DNA of 64,000 bases from Ulva prolifera. Its lineage: Eukaryota; Chlorophyta; Ulvophyceae; Ulvales; Ulvaceae. This document shows, piece after piece, positions 10,908 through 22,476 of the stretch (position 1 is its first letter; each line of letters starts with the position of its first letter). The stretch spans positions 3,465,921-3,529,920 of the forward strand of contig CM041200.1 in assembly GCA_023078555.1 (NCBI GenBank). Direction: 5' to 3'. The notes beneath the pieces are model-generated. The model ran no database searches. It was not told where the DNA came from and worked only from the letters and a program-made list of their open reading frames with translations. Position numbers and translations under genes: made by a program.

Positions 10908-13900
10908 CGTAAACAGAAAATTGCGTAGCAAAAGCTACAAACCAGTTTTGGGCAAGCGTTCTCCGGTATCTTGGTGTACACAGTATCAAGTTTGACACTA
11001 GGTGTGTTGCCATCCCGTGTTGCTATCGGGTTGAGACCCGGGCCTGAGTGTGTGGCATGCGGAAAATCAAAGCAGTGTGCATGAAGGCGGATCAGCAATT
11101 GACAGCATCTCGGCATGGACAGCTCGTCGCATCTGAGCACCGTTGAGGAATTTTTACACAACTCGGGCTACTCCGACTGGAGCTCCGTGGCCACCGTGGG
11201 ACAAACTACAGATGTTTCGTCGTGATGCCTCACATGCATACGCACCCATAACATTGCCGAAACATGCCCGTTCCGCACCACAGCGACATCCATGAAAACA
11301 GCAGGAACTACACCACCTGCGAGGCCAATCCGCGCTCCATTTAGGGCTCGTTTCTTCAAATTCACATGTCCTCAGCCCGTCGCTCATCCTGGTTGCTCAC
11401 CCCTTGGTGAGCCAACTTGCTGCAACTCCTGTGCAGGCCCACGCAGATTAAGAATGGGCGGTCGGTCTCTCGAGATCTAGATCTAGCTGGCTTGCCACCC
11501 ACAACTCTGCTGCAAGCATTCTCACCACTATGCTACAACAACGCTCACCACACCTACATCTTGCACGTGAGCGCTGCAGCGGTACCGCAGGTGGTCTTGC
11601 ATGAGGCAGGCAATAGAACACTGTGGTGATGGCACCCCTGCAGCACACTCACCACTGCACAAAGCCACATATGTCCTCAGAAATCAAACATGACAACCTT
11701 CAACGGGGCTCCCAAGCACAGCCCGTGGCAGAGAGCTCCACATCAGCATTGGCATTCAGGCCCTTTGCAGAGGAGCTCCCAGCGGGCACTGGACTACACA
11801 ACCAAGCCTAGCCACGGCAATGGAAACCACACGTCATGAAGCGCTTCCAAAAGCCTCACCACATGCTAATGCAGTGAGCACAGATGCCGGTTACCACGAA
11901 CTGCAGACACCAGCTATAGGCATCCTCTTGTGCACTGGCATGAGGATCGCCATCAGCATCGGCGGAGCAGACACATTGCGATGGAAACAGCCCACTGATG
12001 TATGTATGTCCGTTCATGCACGGCACGGGGCGTCGGGGCGCCTGAGGACAGCGTACCGCTGTGGTGCGGATGGCTCGCCCGCGGAGGGCTGCACGCCCAC
12101 GCAGGTGGCGACACACGCACATGTGTTGTCGTATGTCACAGGCATCGCCTTGAACCAGGCGTCGCTCGCCGCATGTGCGCGTGATCAGCGGTGGAACAGC
12201 ACGAACTGGCTCCGTGTGCGGTGCAGTCCACCGTGGCACGGGCGTGGCAGCTAGCCGGCGCGAGCACGCGGACAACGCCCTCGCAAGAGAGGGCTGCATG
12301 TTTGTCAAGCCGGGGGTCGCGTCGCGGCTAGCTGCGGGCCGCTGTGTCGCGGAACGGAGCCCGTGCAACACCCGGACAAGCTGCTGGGCGGAGCAGCGTG
12401 CACACGTACGTCGCAACAATTGTCAGTGAAGTGTCAGTACAACAAAGTGCCGGTGAGAAGGCGTGGTGAATGGCACAACGGCACGGGACGATGCTCCAGG
12501 GCCTGGTGGCCCTGTCGCAGCGCGGTGCTCGAGGATATCTGAGAAACGGCAGCAGCACCTGACGTCACCTTTACAGTAGAGTTGTGTCTGCTGTGCGTGC
12601 TCTGGAGCACGTATCCAGGCATGCCGGCTTCCACTGCGACCAGAACAGCGTCCGCGACGCTGAGTGCACGGAACGGCAGGCAGCTAGGCGGACTGATACT
12701 GAGTTACTGAGTTGCTATTGGCAAGCATGGCGTGGCCCAGCTTAGGTAGGGCAGATGGCACGTCGCCATTGCTGCTGTACCTCCTGGTGAAGTTGCTGTT
12801 GTGGCTGGCGGTCGGACTGGGCTATGCCTGCTTGGCGCGGTGCGCTTCATCAGTCATGAGCGACATCCATTGCTCAACCACGCACACGCTCCACACGCAT
12901 AGACACACACCCACACACGGTAGCCTGCGTGCCGTCGCATGTAGGTGTTTCGCAAGGGTGGGTTCAAACAGAGCGTGGTTCCTTGCAGGCCCTCGTCGCG
13001 AACGAAGGGAGAGGACGAGCATGAGGTAACACCGAGGTACCGCAGCCCCCGGAATCGGAACAGAGACCAGAGCTGTATTGAAATGTTGCTGCGGATGTAT
13101 TCATTCACATGTGTTGGAATCCCATCACACCGAGTGGTATTGTTTTAGCGGACACGGTGTCATTGATGCGACGGCCACATAGAAATGGCTTAATCGCTCG
13201 GCGCACCATTACAGCCACGCAAATCGTTCACCTGGACCGGTTTGCGCTCCTGCCAGCCCGGGAGGAGCTGCGTGGATGGTGTTCTCGATGGGCGGATGTA
13301 GGAACGGACGAGGTGCACGAAACTCCGTGAATGCCTCTGTCCGGCTGCATCCACGGAACTGCCGAAATAAATCAATCGTTGCCGACAATGCAAGTAGTCG
13401 CAGATGTATGAATTTGGTTCGGTCGCTCCAGCGACACCACCGGCACCCACGTACCGAACGGCGATGCTTGGGAACGAAGTTTCCAAGTATCCAACACAGT
13501 CCAACACAGTCCAGTGTTGGACCAAGGGCAATTACCATGTGATAATTAATCAATACAAAACCTGCCGAGGTCCAGCTGAACGCTATTTTGTCTTAGTCTA
13601 TTGATGCAAAGCGATGACAATCCGTATCGGAATACGAGTTGTATCAACAGGAAGATCCGAGCGAGTTCTTCCCGTGTAATGTAGGTAAGCCAGGTTCTGC
13701 GGTATATAAATGAGGAAATGTACCCGGTATATGGGAATATTCCACGTATGTCGGTACATCATATATTCCGGACCCAAGCAAAACACAAACATGCAGTAAA
13801 TTATCAACTAGAGAACGTTTGCGCATTTGATCATCTGCACAGGTTTTTCATCGCCTTTAGGCACCTTGGGATGAAGTTGCAGCTGTGATGGACCAAGGGG

Positions 13901-14619
13901 CATTGATGTGTGACGCAATTGATCAATTCAGATGTTGACTTGGTGCCATTGATGCAATTTGATGACAAATCAGATCGAAACAAGAGTCATATCAATAGAA
14001 AGAACGGAGCAAGTCCTTTCTAGCTAGACTTAGATTATGTGACCATGATAAGGAGCAATGAATATACACACAAGTATGTGCTCGTGTACCACCCCGAAAA
14101 CCTGCAGCCGGCTGGGTATGCGTGTGCCCAGTCACCCCTGTGCCACCATAAATGCAACCCCAATCAACGAAGCACTGCTCAACAATCCTTGGAATATAGT
14201 TAGGGACAACATCATGTTTTGGTGACGTCGAAGAGGCACCTCGCAAAAAGAGATGCCGATGCAAAGGCAGGACAGATAGCTGCACTAAACCTGCGTGGCA
14301 TGATGGCGTACATGACACAACATACGCACTGCACAATACTCACGGCATCATTTAGCCCATATGTTAACCGGATCTTCACAGGAATAGAGCATGTGCACAC
14401 CGTACGGCAGTTCTAGACACACTGTTGACACGATGTTGGCGGGCAAGGCGCAAGAGGTGACGTTGCGGTATCCTTCGCGATCTCGTGTCCAAGAGGTATA
14501 TAGTGCATATGGTTGAATCAGAATGTTTGGAGGCCTCGGCGGCGCCAGATCCGTGGCGGGGCGTCGCTGAAAAGCTCGACAACCACTAGACGAAGCCTGC
14601 ATGGGAGCTCGAAAGGGGC
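10908..14619. other. Gene-poor region, no gene firmly supported
   Basis: No family is recognisable. A frame at 11820-12254 (+) is open for 144 codons and GC-rich near 12000-12250, and one at 12712-13029 (+) opens with a hydrophobic segment, but neither has splice support or motifs. CA-rich simple sequence lies near 12880-12920. An old imperfect direct repeat lies at 13601-14036. I would treat the rest as unannotated. Confidence 0.45.
13601..14036. repeat. Diverged ~85-bp direct repeat pair
   Basis: 13601-13685 and 13949-14036 align imperfectly: both begin TTGATGCAA, continue GATGACAA, then a purine-rich stretch, TATCAA.AGGAA or TATCAATAGAAAG, and a GAGCRAGT.CTT ending. Many substitutions suggest an old duplication or two decayed copies of a dispersed element. 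Confidence 0.55.
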
Positions 14620-15231
14620 ATGCGCTTCCCATTGATAGATCTGTGCCTGACCTTCCCCTTAATGTGTAGTTCGGTATGTCGTCGAGGGAGGTTGGTAGCG
14701 GGTCAACGCTTGCGCCTTGGGGATGATCGCCGTCTCCGTGGCGAACATGCTGCAGACGTGCGCAAGTGGCGTCACCGTGTGGACATCTCCGCCTCGTACC
14801 CCCAAGCCAAAGTCTTCACTGCCAGGCCATCCTCGGCAATGTGGGGCATGCTTGTCGCGACATTGGCCTCTTCGCATGGGGATGTGAACCGTGTCGGCTT
14901 GTTGCCGCTGATCATTTATCTTGCGCTTGTGGACGGCGGAACGTCAGACATGGCTCAACACATGCGGGCTCTTTTCGTGGCATGGTTGTGCCTGCGCTTC
15001 CATCGGTGTGTAACATTTCTCAACCTTGAACCTTCATGGGTTGCTTTGCGTTCATGTGTTGTATGCGCAATGGTGATTAAGTCATCCATGATGATTGCAT
15101 AACGACGGCACCGGGTGACTTCCCGCTGTCCTTGCAGGACCGCATGGTTGCCATGCAGTTTCATACTGCAAGTGGCGAAACTCATTGCAGCTGTCATCAT
15201 CGCTGTCACGTACGGGTACGGCATGCCCTAA
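14620..15231 (+). CDS. Possible small multi-pass membrane protein
   Basis: Two exons, 14620-15005 and 15138-15231, join across a phase-2 intron (GTGTGT...CTTGCAG) to give about 159 residues ending at TAA. The phase match selects a second-exon frame that encodes a clear hydrophobic helix (FILQVAKLIAAVIIAVTYGY) ending GMP. The first exon has a second hydrophobic patch (VGLLPLIIYLALV) and an amphipathic segment near its end. The N-terminal half is Arg-rich and less convincing, and the true start could lie in another exon or at the internal ATG of LMCSSV. No family is recognised. The gene ends only ~50 bp before the foldback element begins. Confidence 0.42.
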
Positions 15232-15282
15232 TATTGCAGGCTCATGCAGTATGTGATGTGCACATGTCGTTTTGTATTTTGT

Positions 15283-17152
15283 CGGTACGCGATATCAAAA
15301 CCGCGGCGACCGGCCCGGGCCGGCGCGGGGCGCCGGGGGGGGGGGGGGGGTGAGGGGAAGTTTTTCGTCGGTGCATGGCGCGCGCGGGGGCCCCCTGTGG
15401 TCACGCGTCCGCGTCACCGCACAGCTCCGACGGCGAGCGCGACGTACACGCTATTTCGCTGTGCACGACGCCAGGACGAATGCAAGCCAACGCTTTTGGG
15501 GTGGTATGGCGAGCTGGCGCGCGTGGAGCGGTGCGACAGGCAGGCATCGTTCCAACCGAGCTCTGCCAGGCGGTGGGTGCGGCAGCGAGGTCGTCGCGGG
15601 CCGCACGACCACGGACTGGCAGAATCGGATGGTTGGAAATCGAAGGCTGGAGTCGGGACAGGGGGCCGCTGGTGCAGGTGGGCGTCGCCTGGCCTGGAGA
15701 CAGGGCCACAGCGGTCAGATGCTCGCAGAGAGGCGCCGGGCATGCGCGGCCGCGAACAACGACTGGAACATTGGATGGATTGGAAATGGAGCAGTGGAAT
15801 TAGGTAGCAGGCCGATGGTGTGGCAGGCTGGCGCAGGGCCTTCGGAGACAGGCCTGTGGCGGGTCATCGGTCGAGCGTGAGCCGCGCGATGCTGTCCCAA
15901 CTTGAAGCGGGAACCGCGGCACAGAAGGCCAAAAGGATAGCAGATCGTGTCAGAAGCGGGGGTATTCAGGATGCGCGCTGCGGGTGGCAGCCAAGGTGGT
16001 GCTTTAAGCGTGCAGGCGATGCTCGCAGAGAGGCGCGGGGCGCAGCCGGCCGCTGACACGAACCAGGACACTGGAGGATGCGGATCTGGCGCAGTGGACT
16101 GTGCTAGCGGGCCGTCGGAGCTCGAGGCTGTCGCAGGGCCTGTGGAGACGGGGCTGGCGCGGTGTCGTTGCACATGTGCGGGCACCTGCGCCGCTGCGAG
16201 GCGACCCGTGTCTACATAGCACCGCAGGCACCGCCAGTGGGATCGAGGGATGGAATCGATGGGGCTGGCATGGATGTGTGCTGCCACGGTTAGGACGACA
16301 GCCTCGAGCTCCGACGGCCCGCTAGCACAGTCCACTGCGCGCCAGATCCGCATCCTCCAGTGTCCTGGTTCCTGTCAGCGGCCGGCTGCGCCCCGCGCCT
16401 CTCTGCGAGCATCGCCTGCACGCTTAAAGCACCACCTTGGCTGCCACCCGCAGCGCGCTTCCTGAATACCCCCGCTTCTGACACGATCTGCTATCCTTTT
16501 GGTCTTCTGTGCCGCGGTTCCCGCTTCAAGTTGGGACAGCATCGCGCGGCTCACGCTCGACCGATGACCCGCCACAGGCCTGTCTCCGAAGGCCCTGCGC
16601 CAGCCTGCCACACCATCGGCCTGCTACCGAATTCCACTGCTCCATTTCCACTTCATCCAATGTTCCAGTCGTTGTTCGCGGCCGCGCATGCCCGGCGCCT
16701 CTCTGCGAGCATCTGACCGCTGTATACATATGTGGCCCTGTCTCCAGGCCAGGCGACGCCCACCTGCACCAGCGGCCCCCTGTCCCGACTCCAGCCTTCG
16801 ATTTCCAACCATCCGATTCTGCCAGTCCGTGGTCGTGCGCCCCGCGACGACCTCGCTGCCGCACCCACCGCCTGGCAGTGCTCGGTTGAAACGATGCCTG
16901 CCTGTCCCACCGCTCCACGCGCGCCAGCTCGCCATACCACCCCAAAAGCGTTGGCTTGCATTCGTCCTGGCGTCGTGCACAGCAAAATAGCGTGTACGTC
17001 GCGCTCGCCGTCGCTGTGCGGTGACGTGGACGCGTGTCCACAGGGGGCCCCCGCGCGCGCCATGCACCGACGAAAAACCTCCTCTCCCCCCCCCCCTGGT
17101 GCCCCGCGCCGGTCCAGACCGGTCGCCGCGGTTTTGAGGGCGCGTACCGCCG
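15283..17152. mobile_element. Foldback-like element with ~0.85-kb inverted arms
   Basis: Left arm about 15283-16133 and right arm about 16295-17152 are inverted copies around a 161-bp centre. They differ by scattered substitutions and small indels (for example about 10 bp at 16724-16733). The outer tips carry the same motif as the 8.2-10.5 kb array: GTCGGTACGCG, CCGCGGCGACCGG, then GTTTTTCGTCGGTGCATGGC. Behind each tip is a G- or C-run (16 G at 15335-15350). Inside each arm there are diverged direct repeats of ~300 bp: 15715-15850 resembles 16015-16150, both containing GATGCTCGCAGAGAGGCG. Long inverted arms built of internal repeats with a small loop are characteristic of foldback transposons. 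No transposase is encoded; frames in the arms are shadows. Arm divergence suggests it is not recent. Confidence 0.8.
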
Positions 17153-17161
17153 GTTATTAGC

Positions 17162-17166
17162 AAAAA
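17162..17166 (-). terminator. Pol III T-run terminator of tRNA-Ile
   Basis: On the minus strand the tRNA 3' end is followed within three bases by TTTTT, a sufficient RNA polymerase III terminator. The next bases, GCTAATAACCGGCGGTACGCG, already belong to the tip of the foldback element. Confidence 0.7.
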
Positions 17167-17168
17167 GA

Positions 17169-17254
17169 TCGGCGTATTGGGGCTCGAACCCAAGACGTCC
17201 GGCTTGCATCACGCGACATAAGACCGGCACTCTAACCAACTGAGTTATACGCCG
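17169..17254 (-). tRNA. tRNA-Ile(UAU) with a 12-nt intron
   Basis: Minus-strand sequence folds as a complete cloverleaf. Acceptor CGGCGTA pairs with TACGCCG, discriminator A; D-arm ACTC/GAGT with loop AGTTGGTTA; anticodon stem CCGGT/GCCGG; variable loop ACGTC; T-arm TTGGG/CCCAA with loop TTCGAGC. The anticodon loop reads C-T-TAT-G followed by 12 extra bases and A, placing an intron at the canonical position after base 37. Anticodon UAU reads the AUA isoleucine codon. A-box-like (TAACTCAGTTGG) and B-box (GGTTCGAGCCC) promoter elements are intact. CCA is not encoded, as expected for a eukaryotic nuclear gene. Confidence 0.93.
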
Positions 17255-19040
17255 ACAAAGCTAGGCTCGTCGTCACACACTCGCCGCAAATTGTTGGATA
17301 TATAGTACGTCTGGTATGTGAACGCGTTTGATCTTATTTGATCTTGTAAAAGGCGTGCAACGACGTGACCCCATGACATGAAGTGAAGCAGATTTCACTT
17401 GAACCTTCAGTGGGGTTGAGTCCTTTGCCATAGCCCTAAAAGCCCCGAACAGATCCATAAATGCAAGGCTAATGTGTCACAACACCGTCACAGAAGCATT
17501 GTATGTACCATTGTATAAGCAACGCCTCGCAACCCCACCACACCACAGCAGTCACGGCAGCGCTGCCCCAGCACGTAGAACAACCTTAAGAATATAGTGG
17601 ATTGATGGTCACGAGCAGCTGCTCGTTGTGTGGGGCATATATGCATGATATACATATATGCATGATATCCTTCAACAATGATGTGTTACAAGGACAAAGT
17701 CAGCAAGGCAGGTAGCACCGCGAGAAATTCATCCTTTGATGTGTGCACTCATGTTCACATTGCATTCAAATGCAGTTATGATGTCGCATGAATGTAGCGG
17801 CCCAACAAACTTGCCCCGCAGCGTCAGCACGATCCTGTAGTCTCTTGTATGTTTGGAGAGAACATGTAAACATTGTATGCCGCGTATTACGTAGTTGATG
17901 CTTGCGTTCGCATTGAATCCTGTAGCAACACATGATGCCTGCGATCGGGCCGGCCCCGGGGGCGCCAACGCCATTCGGGAAGCCAAGTCGTGCACACTTG
18001 AAAAACGCACGAACGAAGCAGCCTTTGGCAGTCTGTTGATCGGTTTCTAGTAGCATAGAATCGCATCACGGAAACAGCATGTCGGCCATCCCAGCTCCGC
18101 CAGCGTGGCAGTTGAATCCAGTCTGCGTAGATTCTACGACGACGAGAATACATACGCCCGGAGCCCCCCTTGATGGAGATTTTAAGTTCTCGTTGCACCC
18201 AGGCAGACGGGGTGAACATGCCGAAAAGCATCAATCGACTGCTTGGCGTTCATGTGCCCAAGCAATACTTCATGGCCGCACAGAGCCGATGTGACATTCA
18301 GCACGTGGCACAAAGGCGAATCCTGGACTGGCGAAGCGCGCGCTCACGCTCGTTCCTAGATTGATCGCGCCATGCGGAGCACCTGAAGCATATACAGCAG
18401 TCATCTGGCCTGCGCCAATCGGACCCTGGGACATTCGAATTGTAGAAATCCAGATGGTAGTGACTACTGTTTACGACGAGCTGGCTCTGGATCCCTTACA
18501 CATTCAGCCTCAGCCATTAATCCTGACGAAACGGTGCGCCGAGAACAGTATTTGGTATCCTTTGAATCAGATAGCAGTAGCGCAGACACGGCCTTACGCT
18601 GCTCAGCATCATGACTTGTATCAGCTGCCCAGCAGCATATCGCCTTCACGAAACTTTGCACGAAAACGGACTCCTGGCAGCAACGTAACAGAGCAGAAAT
18701 AATGCGGCAATTTGCAGGATCGATGTCATGAACAAGGCTGTAGGTGCATCGGCAACATATGGATCTTCGCATGTTGAACGGCTGCTGTGGCCAAAAGGAT
18801 CCCAAATATGTTCACTGACATAACAGTGGTTTCTGGCTGCAGCGTACCGTATCGTCAGCTGTAACGATTGCACCATTCCCTGATAACATCTCAAACTGCT
18901 GATTCCCGCCGCTTGGGCTTCAAAGGCTGGCTGCTTTCTCGTTGCCGGTACAATCTGTGCTTGGTGTGTTTTGAAACAGCGCAGCCGTATCCTCGGCACG
19001 CCTGTACATGCGATCGTAAGATTTTTTACAGGAATATCCA
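17255..19040. other. Intergenic, no gene firmly supported
   Basis: A short palindromic AT repeat, two tandem copies of about 17 bp built from ATATATGCATGATAT, lies near 17637-17668. Open frames at 17729-18010 (-) and 18079-18702 (+) have some protein-like stretches but no family match, no coherent splice chain and no motif. I leave them unannotated. Confidence 0.45.
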
Positions 19041-22000
19041 ATGTCATCATCAGTGTACTTTTCAAAGACTGTCCGATCGTTACGCCGCAGAAGGGCGAGA
19101 CACGCCGCACATGAGCAGCGCAGGACAATACTCGCGAAGGCGCCGGGTGTACATGCCACGGCGGGCTTGCTTGCGGCCATAGTATGCTCTTCTTCCGTGT
19201 GTCAGATCATCGTCAAGTGGCAGAAACTCGATTGGTAAACTGATTGATAGACCGATGCATCCTGCACCCGTACACATTCCTTGAGGGACCGTAGGGTGTC
19301 TCGTGCTGTTTGCGCTGGTCTGTTCCTTATTGCACAACGTGAACACAAGCATTATCATGGCTGATATATGCCACGGTTCCCGTCTGTGATGTGGGTTCTT
19401 AGTCTCAATGGATTAGGTTCTGTTGCAACTGCATTTTCTGCCTCAATGTGCTGCTGACACTATCCCGGGATAGGTTGTTGCACCATGTAAACATGCTTCC
19501 ATGCCCTGACCTGAGTTCCCCCCATGCTTGCAACCCTTGGACACAACTCGAAGATGACTAGTTTCTCTGTAGATTGTCACAATCACGCCAGTGGTCGAGG
19601 CAGCGGTGGCGGGGTCCTCTGAAAACAGTTCTGATGAGTTCAAGGTCATGTCTGGCATGCTCATGTCTCCTTCACAAAGCAAGCAGCAGGATTTGGCAAA
19701 CATGGCATCATCACAACTGCGGCCTTCTGTGCTAGCCGATCGAGCGCCAATGCAGTTGGGACCCAACTCTGTGAACCCTGATTTGCCTGAAGAGGATGTG
19801 GTACAGATAGCAGGTGTACCGCAGTCCATGCAGGGAGCTGCCGCAGAGGTAGCCAGTGCGGCCGGAGTCGCCCTCCGTAATGCCCAGGAAGTCGAACAGT
19901 CTTTCGAAGCAATGCTGTCAGACACAAGCGTAGTGCCGTCCTATGGAGATGTGCAGCAAGCTTTGGGTGACGCACTTCATTCTGAGCTTGGGCCTGACGC
20001 AACAAATGCAGTTCTGGGATTGGGAAGTGGCATTCTTGCGCTCCTGGGGGTGGTAGCAGTGCAAGTTCAGCAGCGCCAGAAGTCGGAGAATGTACGCTGA
20101 CCTCTGATGCCGCTTGTGAGCGTGGGATTTATACTTGCACTGCAGGTATTAGCTCCAACACATGGCATCCTTTTTCAGGGTCTACAAGATGAAATTAAAT
20201 CGCTTCAGAATGTTAAATCCAAACTGGAGAACAGACTCAGCAATTTGGATCAGAACAAGGTGTCTCTTGAGGTACGAAAATTCGCTGTGGGCACACATAA
20301 GCCCGGCTATCAAATCATCACTCTCGACTGTGTGTAGACATATTGCGTAGAGTTCAGTGGCAATTGCAGGCTTCCCTGACCATGGAGAAGGAGGAGAAGA
20401 CCAATGCCAACGAGCGTGCAGATCAGTTGGAAATGCGCCTGAAAGAGAGCACACAGAGTTTAGATGCCAAGACAGCAGAGCAGGAGCTGACATCTGCAAT
20501 GCTGAGGGATAATCAGAAAGCTTTAGACAAGGAGAAGGTGGCAGGTACAGCTCTTGGGGAGCAGGTCATTGACCTTTCAAGGCAGGTGGAGCAGCAGACC
20601 GCCCGCGCACTGAAAGCTGAGGATGTAAGTGGTCAGCTGCAAAAAGGTCGGTTTCCCTGTACTTGGAATGTTTTTATGTCAAGGTGAGCTGTGGGAATGT
20701 TCCGCTGTTTGGCTCAGACCCTGCAAATGGGATGCAATAATGTGTTCGGAGGTACCATGCAACAACTCATCCAGAAACAATACATGAACTTGTTTTTTTT
20801 AATACTGTTGGATCATTCCTGCTGCGGACCGGTGTAGCAGAGGATGTATGCGCTACTAGAAGCACTATATGATTGCAGAGCTATCCACCAGAGAAAGGGA
20901 ATTGAGTGACGAGCGCAAAAAGACATTGAACCTTGAAAGCAACGTGAAAAAGCTGGAAGGAAACGTCGAGGACATGACAGCAGCTGCACAGCAGCAAGCA
21001 GCTGCCGTACAGGACCTTCGCAAATCAGCTTCTGAAGCGAAGACCGCGGCAGATGCCGCATATCAGCGGGTATGTCATCGAGTGCGCACATGTATCGCTG
21101 GATTATAATCCACTGTTGAAATGTCGTTAGACACAACTTGATGCATCCATGTTTGCAGGTGAGCACGCAGCTTCAGCTGTCCATGGATCAAGCCAAGTCA
21201 CTGAAGAAGTCACTTGCCCAAACTGATACAGCGCTGAAGAAGTCACAAGATGGTGCCATGAAATTGGAGGAAGAACTCAAACATATGCGTGCCAAGGCAG
21301 AAGGACTTCAGATGCGCGTGCGGGATCGACACATGTTCAGAAGTTATTTCGGTGCATTGAAACATGGCATTCACTTGGCATAACACAGTGCTGTATGTTC
21401 ATCTGCATCAGCTGTCATTGGTGTGCGAATGTTTGAACAGCAGTAGCCGTATGCAGCTCGACACCACAGCATCAGACCTGCAGAAGGCTCACGATGCAAT
21501 CGAACAGCAACAGTCTACTAATAGTATTCTCAAGGCGGACAACGCTGCGATGCAAGATCGAATTAAGAAACTATCCAGCACTCTGGAAGCTACAACCTTG
21601 CGTTTGTCCAGTGAGGTTGACGTGGCGAGTGACATGAAATCGCAGCTGGCAGAGCTGAAGCTTGAGTACATTGCAGCTGGGGACAAGCTAGAGGCAGAGC
21701 AGACACACATAAAGGAGCTGCAGGTCGATCTGCGAAACATGGAAAGCGCCTTGAATGCAGTGTCCCATGACAAGAAAGCTGCAATTATGGAGAATGCACA
21801 GCTCGCCGCACAGCTAGAAGGCAGCCAAAAGTCGCTGATGGCTGCTGAGCTGGGACAGCGAAAAACTGAAACCGATCTTGCAAACACCCAAAGCATGGCA
21901 ACTGATCTCCAGCAGCAGTTGGCAGCGTTTGAGAGTGAAATGCAGGCCGTTATCGAGCGATCCCAGACCAACGAGGCGGTGCTGTCCACTACTTCAATTA

Positions 22001-22360
22001 CCTCAAGTTTTTTGACACACAAACACATACTCTCCTTTTATGCCCTTGCTCGTGCAGGAACTGGAGAAAGAGAGATCTGATCGCACAGCGATGGAAGCGC
22101 AAGTTGATGCCTTGAAGCGTCAAGTGGTATCAATTGAGCAGGCAGAACGCACGGCACGTGAGCAAGCTCAAGCCGCCGTAGTGGAGCTACGCCAAGAAAT
22201 TGAGGCTGCGCGGACACGGAAACGGGCGATGACCAAGCCAAGTGGAGTTGACTCAGGTACTTCGGCGAAAGTTCCAGCCATGGCTCAACCACACACATCG
22301 TCCACTCAAGGTGGCAGCAGTCCTGCCGTTACTGACAGCAAGCGAAGTAAGTCTAGCTGA
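19041..22360 (+). CDS. Membrane-anchored long coiled-coil protein
   Basis: Eight exons: 19041-19181, 19573-20091, 20179-20271, 20370-20624, 20881-21069, 21159-21317, 21457-21978, 22058-22360. All junctions are phase 0 with GT-AG ends (GTATGC, GTACGC, GTACGA, GTAAGT, GTATGT, GTGCGG, GTGCTG), giving about 726 residues. Residues 1-47 form an Arg/Ala-rich presequence (VRSLRRRRARHAAHEQRR) like a plastid or mitochondrial transit peptide. About 48-130 is acidic and disordered. A single hydrophobic helix (AVLGLGSGILALLGVVAV) spans about 192-210. Residues ~220-690 are almost continuous heptad coiled coil, ending in a Ser/Thr-rich basic tail. Presequence, one membrane helix and long coiled coil recall plastid MAR-binding filament-like protein MFP1, but I cannot show homology by eye. 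It is probably a structural tether. The first exon is the least certain; a GTAAGT at 22345 could also extend the gene. Confidence 0.72.
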
Positions 22361-22476
22361 TGAACACAAGATGGCATGTGACGTCTGTTGGCCTGTTTTT
22401 ATGTGTAACACGTGATCATGTATGGTCAACTACATCGATCATTCATGTTGTTAGCAGCAAGCATCACCTCACGCAT

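Noticed and set aside
11010..11040. A T-loop-like GGGTTGAGACCC sequence
   Set aside because: No acceptor, D-arm or anticodon arm could be paired around it, so it is not a tRNA.
11820..12419. Overlapping frames of 144 codons (+) and 187 codons (-)
   Set aside because: Both strands are open over the same GC-rich stretch. Neither has a motif, and no splice chain could be built.
15244..17239. Several 100-240-codon frames within the foldback arms
   Set aside because: They appear as mirror pairs on both strands of the inverted arms, are Arg/Gly/Ala-rich, and contain no transposase or other motif.
18920..19180. Minus-strand 86-codon frame opposite the first coiled-coil exon
   Set aside because: The plus-strand frame has a phase-0 donor that joins cleanly to the next exon, whereas the minus frame has no splice or homology support.
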